Origin: JAILLW01 sp045629045
Lineage (GTDB): Bacteria; Bacillota; Clostridia; Lachnospirales; Lachnospiraceae
DNA: 13,744 nt
NCBI GenBank assembly: GCA_045629045.1
Contig: JAZQQM010000057.1
Span: 1 to 13,744, forward strand
Direction of reading: 5' to 3'
Shown one piece after another: positions 7,387-13,414 of this stretch (within the stretch, counting starts at the first letter, position 1; every line of letters starts with the position of its first letter). The position numbers and the translations under genes are program-made. Under the pieces are notes generated by a model that made no database searches, was not told where the DNA came from, and was given only the letters and a program-made list of their open reading frames with translations.

Positions 7387-7962
7387 ATGGTATTAAGCAG
7401 ACGTGTATACAGACGAATGAGCAATATTAAAGATTTCTGCGATTTTGACTTAGAAAGTAAGACGGCCATACTGCGCCTTAACTACCAAAGTGTAGACGAG
7501 ATTATCGATTGCAGGTTAAGTCGGGGTGATTTACCTGTAATTAGTACAGATGCGTTAGAGGCGCTTGAGGGGTATCTTGAATTTGTACCCAAAGAATTCA
7601 AGGTGAATTATCAGATAAAGATTGCAGATTATAAAGGGTATGATTCCAAGAAACTTGAAGAAGCATACAATAAGGCAATGGAAGTAAGAGATTGTAAGGA
7701 AGCGGCCGGAAGTAATAAGATGAAGTCCAAAATGGGTGTCTTTGTGGTAGTCGGACTGATTGTGTTGCTTTTTATAATCTTTAATTCAAGGTATAATTGG
7801 TTTGCTGCTGCAGGTCTGCCGATTTCGGCAACCGTTGCATTTATTCTTGAACTTATCTTTGAATTATATTTTGAAGAAGGAATGACGCATTTTTTGGTTA
7901 CCAGGCTTTATGACAAGTTTGAAGATAACAATCGTTTTGGGATTATTACGATTTTGAAGTAA
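7387..7962 (+). CDS. Two-TM membrane protein, tandem paralogue B
   Basis: The 191 residues match the first 176 residues of the preceding product at the same positions: L3-S4-x-R6-V7, F20-D21, A27-I28, E38-x-I40-D41, L44-S45, S53-x-D55-A56, P68-K69-E70-F71, D81-Y82, Y85, then E164-G165, L170, T172 and D176 around the second helix. Helices lie near 115-132 and 137-161; the protein ends soon after the second. It starts 10 bases after the previous stop, with GAGGG at 7376-7380 as ribosome binding site, so the two are co-transcribed. The family and function are not recognised. The pair may form a hetero-oligomer through the shared core (inference). Confidence 0.75.
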   Translation: MVLSRRVYRRMSNIKDFCDFDLESKTAILRLNYQSVDEIIDCRLSRGDLPVISTDALEALEGYLEFVPKEFKVNYQIKIADYKGYDSKKLEEAYNKAMEVRDCKEAAGSNKMKSKMGVFVVVGLIVLLFIIFNSRYNWFAAAGLPISATVAFILELIFELYFEEGMTHFLVTRLYDKFEDNNRFGIITILK

Positions 7963-7984
7963 ATTTCGTTATTTTCCGAAACTG

Positions 7985-8005
7985 CATCATTTCTTAGAAA
8001 TGATG
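7985..8005. promoter_or_regulatory. Perfect 21-bp palindromic operator
   Basis: Arms CATCATTTC (7985-7993) and GAAATGATG (7997-8005) are exact reverse complements around TTA. The palindrome fills the -35 area and ends three bases before the -10 at 8009. No T-run follows, so it is not a terminator. A dimeric repressor or activator bound here would directly control the downstream promoter. No regulator gene lies beside it. Confidence 0.65.
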
Positions 8006-8014
8006 TGATATAAT
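8006..8014 (+). promoter_or_regulatory. Extended -10 promoter for the esterase-like/synthetase operon
   Basis: TG-a-TATAAT is a consensus extended -10. The -35 position (ATCATT with a 17-bp spacer) is poor and lies inside the palindrome, so the promoter may need an activator or depend on the extended -10. Transcription would start near 8021, giving a leader of about 140 bases. Confidence 0.65.
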
Positions 8015-8054
8015 GTAATGGTATTGTGTTAACAAACGGGGGTTAATATGAAAG

Positions 8055-8135
8055 CGGGAAAATGGCTACATTTCCCGTTATTAAAGGGTATGATTACTAC
8101 CCTCCCTTTGGCGTACATTGGGAGGGTATTTTTTT
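8055..8135 (+). promoter_or_regulatory. Leader with competing hairpins: candidate transcription attenuator or riboswitch
   Basis: Three structures follow in order. Hairpin 1 pairs CGGGAAA (8055-8061) with TTTCCCG (8071-8077); a bulged-A version closes on a GCTA loop. Hairpin 2 pairs GGGTA (8086-8090) with TACCC (8098-8102), or AAAGGG (8083-8088) with CCCTTT (8104-8109). The terminator stem uses 8098-8106, so hairpin 2 and the terminator exclude each other. After the U-tract only 24 bases remain before ATG 8160, enough for the AAGGAGGT site (8146-8153) but not for a promoter. The operon must therefore be transcribed through this terminator. I recognise no named riboswitch class. A short frame from ATG 8048 (GGGGG site at 8038-8042) crosses the hairpins and could allow ribosome-dependent control. 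Confidence 0.6.
8098..8135 (+). terminator. Intrinsic terminator inside the operon leader
   Basis: TACCCTCCC (8098-8106) pairs perfectly with GGGAGGGTA (8120-8128) across a 13-base loop, followed by seven T (8129-8135). It is a strong intrinsic terminator and lies upstream of the esterase-like gene's ribosome binding site. It may also end read-through from the membrane-protein pair. Confidence 0.85.
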
Positions 8136-8159
8136 ATCTACAATCAAGGAGGTATCAGT

Positions 8160-10154
8160 ATGAAAAAAGTGGTAACCGTGGATGCGGTTATGGTGTCATT
8201 TGTCAGTGCTATAGGTTACGGATTCGGTATGGTAGTTCCTAGCGCTTATGGCGTGAATTCCATTCTCTCTTTCGTCATTTGTATGGTTTTGGGAACTCTA
8301 CTTGACCAACTGGCTAACAAGATTGTTTTTAGCAGTTATGTCCAGGCAAGTAAAAAGAGAAGATATATCGTTTTTGCTGTAGTAGCTCTTATTTTCCTTG
8401 TGGGATATATTTATTTGGCAAAATATTTTGCCTATTCATTGTTGACCGATGCAAAAACAGCATTGATCTTCGCAGTAGTGATTCCGATAGTATTCTTTGT
8501 GTTAACTCTTGGTGTAGATGCGCTAAGAAGAAAGAAGTTGCTTGCCAAATACGGAACAGGCGAATCGGGATTTATTCTTGATGATGCGATTGAAAAGAAG
8601 TGGGCAGGTGATTTTGGCGTAAATGCCAAGGTCTCAGAGTATAATGGGAAAAATCCGACTGTTAAGACTATAGGCGGTACTTATATAGGTAAAACCGATA
8701 AGAGCGGGGTTAGTTTCTTAGGAATCCCTTATGCAGTAGCCGACAGATGGAAGAAACCGATGCCGGTTGAACCTTCGGAGGCAATATTTGAAGCATATTA
8801 TTTCGGTAATTCAGAGATACAGCCGGTGAGCGAGCATAACATTCTGAACAGATTTAAACAGGGGGAAGATTGTCTGAACCTGAATATATGGACAAAAGAA
8901 CTTACGCCTACTGCAAAGAAACCTGTTTTTGTATTATTGCATGGCGGTGACGGAAGATACGGCGGCAGTGCAAGCCCTGTCGAGCATTTGAAAAATCTTG
9001 CGGCAAATATTCCCGACTCAGTATGCGTAAGTGTAAATTACAGATTCGGAGTGTTTGGTGTTGTTGGTTTTCCTTCTAAAGAGGATGATTCAACAACAGA
9101 GCTTTCGTTACTGGATCAGATTGAGGCCTTAAAGTGGATTAAAGGGAATATATCGGCTTTTGGCGGAGATTCCGAAAATATCACTCTTGCGGGGGAAACC
9201 TTCGGTGGTAGCTGTATTACTCTTTTAGCTTCCGTGAAGGAAGCTAAAGGGCTCTTTAAACGGGCATTGATTATGTGTGCTTCCACTGCAGATATGCCTA
9301 AGGACACTAAGAAAGCATTTGCGGTTGGAAAACAGCTCTTTGAAGAATTTAATGCTAAGGATATTTCGGACCTTGAAGGAATCAGCGCAGAGCAGCTTCG
9401 GGATTTTAGCGGAAAGTATTACGGCATTTTGGAACTTCCTCCAAGAGACGGAAAACTTGTTCCGGCAGATATCGATCAGGCATATCTTGACGGCGTAGCT
9501 TCCGATATAGAGTTTATTTACGGTATATCCGAAGATGATGTGAGCGGATGGCGGGCAATGCTTGTGGGAGATGTTTCTCTTGATGAAATGACGGAAAACT
9601 ATTATAAGTTGGTTGCTGAAGGAATGAGTAAGGATAAGGAAGAAAAGCTGAATGCAATTCTTCAAAAATATATTAAGTCCGGCCTTGAGGAACTCGAGGC
9701 TAAACGTGCTCTTTTGGGCGATTTCCTTTACAAGGCTTGTGTTCTTCAGGATTGCAGGAATCTATCGAAGGGCGGAAGCAAGGTTAAAGTATTCTATTGG
9801 GATGTTAAAGGCGATATCGAAAAACTTGCGGCCAATTCCGTTTCAATGATAACCACCATACTTGGAAATGAAGAAATTGCCGAACAATTAGGTTACATTA
9901 ACAATCGTGATATTACGGAGGTTACGCAGGCTCTTATCGGCAAGTATATTCACGGACAAAGTGTAGAACTTTTTAAGAACGAAATTAAGGGTGTTAATGG
10001 AATAGTTTGGAATGATTTTGCGGAAGGTACAAACAGCGTCCTGCATATAGAAAAAGGGAAGATAAAGATGGACGAAAATGCATTTTCGGAGAATGTCTTT
10101 GAACTTGCTAAGTTGATTACAACTTCATGGAAGAATTGTAGAGGTTATCGATAG
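8160..10154 (+). CDS. Membrane-anchored type-B carboxylesterase-like protein, probably catalytically altered
   Basis: The 664 residues start with four membrane helices (about 8-28, 33-52, 69-91, 101-121). Basic stretches at KK2-3, KKRR65-68 and RRKK123-126 place both ends of this part inside the cell. A type-B carboxylesterase (alpha/beta hydrolase) domain follows from about 165: FLGIPYA (186-192), EDCLNLNIW (236-244), HGGDG (261-265), VNYRFGVFG (292-300), LLDQIEALKWIKGNISAFGG. The nucleophile motif GESAGG reads GETFGG, with Thr347 in place of Ser. The DEG glutamate aligns with D460, and the usual GxxH region reads AANS, with Ser560 at the His. H598 is an unaligned alternative. It is probably a pseudo-enzyme or has different chemistry (inference). 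I chose ATG 8160 for its AAGGAGGT site; the TTG 8118 lies in the terminator loop. It is co-transcribed with the synthetase. Confidence 0.82.
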   Translation: MKKVVTVDAVMVSFVSAIGYGFGMVVPSAYGVNSILSFVICMVLGTLLDQLANKIVFSSYVQASKKRRYIVFAVVALIFLVGYIYLAKYFAYSLLTDAKTALIFAVVIPIVFFVLTLGVDALRRKKLLAKYGTGESGFILDDAIEKKWAGDFGVNAKVSEYNGKNPTVKTIGGTYIGKTDKSGVSFLGIPYAVADRWKKPMPVEPSEAIFEAYYFGNSEIQPVSEHNILNRFKQGEDCLNLNIWTKELTPTAKKPVFVLLHGGDGRYGGSASPVEHLKNLAANIPDSVCVSVNYRFGVFGVVGFPSKEDDSTTELSLLDQIEALKWIKGNISAFGGDSENITLAGETFGGSCITLLASVKEAKGLFKRALIMCASTADMPKDTKKAFAVGKQLFEEFNAKDISDLEGISAEQLRDFSGKYYGILELPPRDGKLVPADIDQAYLDGVASDIEFIYGISEDDVSGWRAMLVGDVSLDEMTENYYKLVAEGMSKDKEEKLNAILQKYIKSGLEELEAKRALLGDFLYKACVLQDCRNLSKGGSKVKVFYWDVKGDIEKLAANSVSMITTILGNEEIAEQLGYINNRDITEVTQALIGKYIHGQSVELFKNEIKGVNGIVWNDFAEGTNSVLHIEKGKIKMDENAFSENVFELAKLITTSWKNCRGYR

Positions 10155-10185
10155 GGGCTTGGGACAAGCGGCACGGGAGGAAATT

Positions 10186-13083
10186 ATGCAGTCTGAGTTT
10201 ATTAAGAGAATAGTAAATTCAATTAATGAAAATGCATCAAAAATCGCTATATACGACAGAGACGGAAGTCGCTGCTGTACATATGGCGATTTTTATGTGC
10301 TTTCAAGAAGGGTTGCATCATATATCAAAAAAAATGGGATAGCCCCCGGCAGTTATGTGGGGATTCTATTACCTAAATCCATAGAATTTCTGGCAGCGGA
10401 GCTTGGCATTTGGTTTGCCGGGTGCGCGTCTGTTCCTCTCGGAATTTCATATCCTCAGGAAAGAATAGAATATATAAAGAAAAACTGTGATTCTCCGTTG
10501 ATAATTACTTCGGATATGTGGGGTGAAATTATCGATTATGAGCCAATGGATATTTGTATTTCGCAGGCGGAAGATGATGCATTCATAATATATACGTCAG
10601 GCAGTACGGGAAATCCTAAGGGAGTTTTGCATACCTTTGCAACAATGGATGAACTTACATCAAAATCAATAGCCGGAAGTATTCCCATGGAGAATCTTTC
10701 TTATGCGTCGGCAGCACCGTTTACTTTTGCATTGTCATTTAGAGTGTGGAATATTCTTGTTACGGGAAATGTGCTTCATATTCTTAGCGATGACGTGGTT
10801 AAATCAACCAATATGCTTGAGGAATATTTGGAGAAATACGAGATTTCCATTGCAACCATAAGCCCTGCGGTGTTGAAAATATTCCATAGCAGAAGCCCCA
10901 AGCTTAAGTATGTTTTTGGCGGCGGAGAGAAATTTACCACACAGTATTCAAAGGACGGATATGAGCTTTGGAGCGATTACGGACAATCAGAGACTGTGTA
11001 TTCGATTGCTAACTATAAGCTGCCCGATCATCCCATGGATAAGGTGCCTCTTGGCATGTGCAGGGAAGGATTGCAGTATCGAATCATCGACGAGGACGGA
11101 AATGATGTTGAGAAGGGTAATACCGGTGAACTTATCCTTAAGGGGAAATTCTTTAGGGAATATTTTAAACAGCCTGATATTACCGAAGAAACAATCATGG
11201 ACGGCTGGCTCCATACGAAGGACCTTGTTTATGAAAATGAAAACGGCGAACTTCAGTATGTTAATCGAAAAGACTGGATGATTAAGATAAACGGCCAAAG
11301 AGTCGAACCCGGAGAAGTAGAAGGTGTTATGAGGGATGTCCCGGGGATTTTGGATGCAGTCGTAAAGGATTTTACCAGGGAAGACGGCTCTGTATATCTT
11401 TGTGGATATTATATTGCGGACAAAGATATAACGTTAAGCGAAATGAAGGATAACCTAAAAAAGAGACTTAACAGTTATATGATTCCTTCATTTTTCGTAA
11501 GAGTTGATGAATTCCCCAGACTGCCTAACGGCAAGCTTAACCGCAAAGCACTTAAGGAACCTGATATCACATTCATGTCAGGTGAATATGTTGCCCCCGA
11601 AAATGAATTAGAAGAAAAGATATGCCTGGCTATGAGCAGGGCACTTAATATTGAACGGCTAAGTGCTGTGGCGGATTTCTTTGAGATGGGGTGCGATTCT
11701 GTTCGCTGTATGAAATTCTCCGCTATTATGAAGGAAGAATACGGGATAGAAATCGCTACTAAAGAAATATATAAATATCCGACGGCACAAAAGCTTTCCG
11801 ATGCAATAGAAAAGATGGATGCATTACAGGAGGATGTATATGATCCCGAGGCAATTCACCAGGATCAGTATCCGCTTCCGTATCAGATATATTATTTGGA
11901 TTATCAGTTATATTCACCATGGAAACTTCTGGCGAATGTAATTATGTACCTTGAGATGGATCGCAAGGAAGTTGATGCAAATGAGTTTCAAGAAGCGTTA
12001 AACAAGGTACTTCATCATTTCGCAATTTTTGGAACAGTGTTTACCTACAATGACGACTTGGAACTAGTGATGAGATATCGTCCCGAACTGATCGAAAATG
12101 TGGAAGTGGTGGAAACAACTCAGTCGGAATTGGATGAACGCTACAAGCCGGAATTCGTCGACAGATTTAAGATAATTAATAATCTTCTATACAAAGCGAA
12201 GATATATGCGACAGAGGATAAGGTCTATCTTTATCTGGCGTTTCATCATGCAATCGGTGACGGACATTTCCAGTCCGAAATGCTTCGTAACATTTTTGAT
12301 TGCATGAAGGGTAAGGAATTAAAAAGGGATTTATATTATTCATATCTTCAGAAGGTGCATCTAGAACAAATCGGAGATACAACGAAAGAAGATATTCAGT
12401 ATTTGAATTCGGCATACGGACAAAAGAAGAGCGTGGACAGATTCCCGACTCCTGATTTTGAAAGCCGTGATAATTCAAATATGGCATGTGTTGTATCATT
12501 AAATCATACCTTTGGCGAAATCGAAAGAAGAGCGGAAGAAAAGGGTGTCACAATAAATGCAGCTTTGATTGCCGCAGGATTATTGGTAATAAGCCGCTAT
12601 AACAATTGTAAATGTGCAGGCGTTGAATGGGTGTATTCCGGACGTGACGAGGCCTGGAAGGAAGAACTGATAGGAATAACCATGGCAGCAAATGCGGTTA
12701 TAATTGATTTTGATGAGATCAAGGGTACGGACGCATTACTGGAAGAGGTTAAGCGACAAATCTCTATAGGAATTCGATATTCTGCGTATTCTTATGCGGT
12801 CAGGGATGTAAGCCCGGGACAAAGGGAATACATGAAAATGATTTATGAGCAGGGCGTCGATGCTCCGGATAATATTCCTTCATCAGCGGTTATGCAAATG
12901 GATTTCGACCGACTCGAAAGTTCGCTTACAATGTTCCAGTGCCTTCTCTTCCCCACCGCGGAAAATGAGAAGCCGATTATAAGGGGCGTATGTAACGGCT
13001 CGCGGTATACCCAGGAGAGTTGTGAAAAGATATGCAGAATGGTAGCCGATGCGTTTGAGGAATGCTTGTTTGAAAGGGGATAG
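10186..13083 (+). CDS. Single-module NRPS-type protein: adenylation - carrier - condensation
   Basis: The 965 residues carry an AMP-forming adenylation domain (about 1-460), a carrier domain (about 465-540) and a C-terminal condensation domain (about 560-965). Adenylation motifs: YTSGSTGNPKG (136-146), YGQSE (A5), D346 in LHTKD, KINGQRVEPGE (367-377) and K450 in LPNGKLNRK. The carrier attachment site is GCDSV with S505. The condensation site is HHAIGDG (687-693), with a later GRDEAWKEELIG segment. At A4 the segment FALSFRVW puts S184 where amino-acid-loading domains have Asp235, so the substrate may lack a free alpha-amino group (inference). No thioesterase or reductase follows, so the terminal condensation domain may release the product onto a free nucleophile. 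ATG 10186 has GGGAGG five bases upstream. The gene starts 31 bases after the esterase-like gene. A phosphopantetheinyl transferase must come from elsewhere. Confidence 0.88.
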   Translation: MQSEFIKRIVNSINENASKIAIYDRDGSRCCTYGDFYVLSRRVASYIKKNGIAPGSYVGILLPKSIEFLAAELGIWFAGCASVPLGISYPQERIEYIKKNCDSPLIITSDMWGEIIDYEPMDICISQAEDDAFIIYTSGSTGNPKGVLHTFATMDELTSKSIAGSIPMENLSYASAAPFTFALSFRVWNILVTGNVLHILSDDVVKSTNMLEEYLEKYEISIATISPAVLKIFHSRSPKLKYVFGGGEKFTTQYSKDGYELWSDYGQSETVYSIANYKLPDHPMDKVPLGMCREGLQYRIIDEDGNDVEKGNTGELILKGKFFREYFKQPDITEETIMDGWLHTKDLVYENENGELQYVNRKDWMIKINGQRVEPGEVEGVMRDVPGILDAVVKDFTREDGSVYLCGYYIADKDITLSEMKDNLKKRLNSYMIPSFFVRVDEFPRLPNGKLNRKALKEPDITFMSGEYVAPENELEEKICLAMSRALNIERLSAVADFFEMGCDSVRCMKFSAIMKEEYGIEIATKEIYKYPTAQKLSDAIEKMDALQEDVYDPEAIHQDQYPLPYQIYYLDYQLYSPWKLLANVIMYLEMDRKEVDANEFQEALNKVLHHFAIFGTVFTYNDDLELVMRYRPELIENVEVVETTQSELDERYKPEFVDRFKIINNLLYKAKIYATEDKVYLYLAFHHAIGDGHFQSEMLRNIFDCMKGKELKRDLYYSYLQKVHLEQIGDTTKEDIQYLNSAYGQKKSVDRFPTPDFESRDNSNMACVVSLNHTFGEIERRAEEKGVTINAALIAAGLLVISRYNNCKCAGVEWVYSGRDEAWKEELIGITMAANAVIIDFDEIKGTDALLEEVKRQISIGIRYSAYSYAVRDVSPGQREYMKMIYEQGVDAPDNIPSSAVMQMDFDRLESSLTMFQCLLFPTAENEKPIIRGVCNGSRYTQESCEKICRMVADAFEECLFERG

Positions 13084-13107
13084 TGTGAGTGCTGGGGAGT
13101 GGTTTTA

Positions 13108-13160
13108 ATTTGGTCATATAATTATTTAATTTAGTCATTTGATGTTAAAATGACTAAATT
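13108..13160. repeat. Three copies of an 11-bp box, two forming a 13-bp-arm palindrome
   Basis: AATTTGGTCAT (13108-13118) and AATTTAGTCAT (13128-13138) are direct repeats spaced exactly 20 bp apart. The inverted copy ATGACTAAATT lies at 13150-13160. Copies two and three form a perfect palindrome with 13-bp arms (13128-13140, 13148-13160) and a 7-base centre. No T-run follows, so this looks like a cluster of protein-binding sites, not a terminator. Confidence 0.6.
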
Positions 13161-13189
13161 GAACATTTAAAAAATTTTAAATCTATAAT
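13159..13189 (+). promoter_or_regulatory. Weak candidate promoter next to the palindrome
   Basis: TTGAAC (13159-13164) and TATAAT (13184-13189) are good hexamers but 19 bp apart, longer than ideal. The -35 touches the last palindrome arm, so a protein bound there would affect it. The terminator at 13211 follows closely, so a transcript from here would be either a very short RNA or another attenuated leader, this time for the gene at 13415. Confidence 0.3.
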
Positions 13190-13210
13190 GGTAATCTATA
13201 TCTTATGTAT

Positions 13211-13243
13211 TGGCTTCTGCAGCGTGCTGTGGAAGCCATTTTT
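13211..13243 (+). terminator. Intrinsic terminator after the synthetase operon
   Basis: TGGCTTC (13211-13217) pairs with GAAGCCA (13232-13238), with an inner stem CAGC/GCTG (13220-13223, 13226-13229), followed by TTTTT. It lies 127 bases after the synthetase stop codon. The U-tract region is duplicated: CCATTTTTATG occurs twice in tandem (13236-13246, 13247-13257). Confidence 0.75.
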
Positions 13244-13339
13244 ATGCCATTTTTATGTGCACAACACTAAGTTTCAGGGTGCTTTTTAGTTGGTATTCTT
13301 ATCGGACAGGTTAAAAATTAGAATGAATACATAATAACC

Positions 13340-13363
13340 AAATCATATAGTAAATCATTTAGT
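13340..13363. repeat. Tandem 12-bp direct repeat upstream of the last gene
   Basis: AAATCATATAGT (13340-13351) is followed directly by AAATCATTTAGT (13352-13363), with one mismatch. A perfect 6-bp hairpin CAAGGA-attg-TCCTTG (13369-13384) lies just downstream, about 30 bases before ATG 13415. These may be binding sites or leader structures; the 13258-13339 stretch shows no convincing promoter. Confidence 0.4.
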
Positions 13364-13414
13364 ATCAACAAGGAATTGTCCTTGGATTCACATCTAGAAG
13401 GAGAAAGAAAAACT

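Noticed and set aside
7964..7981. TTTCG...CGAAA hairpin after the second membrane gene as terminator
   Set aside because: Only a 5-bp AT-rich stem and no T-run after it; too weak.
7985..8005. Palindrome read as terminator of the membrane-protein operon
   Set aside because: No T-run on either side, and it abuts a consensus extended -10, so an operator fits better.
8048..8242. 64-codon frame starting at ATG 8048 with a GGGGG ribosome-binding-like site
   Set aside because: It runs through the terminator stem, the U-tract and into the esterase-like gene in another frame, and its residues after the hairpins look like an out-of-frame reading. Kept only as a possible leader translation event, not as a gene.
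9225..9665. 146-codon minus-strand frame
   Set aside because: Antisense to the esterase-like gene, with no ribosome binding site and no recognisable domain.
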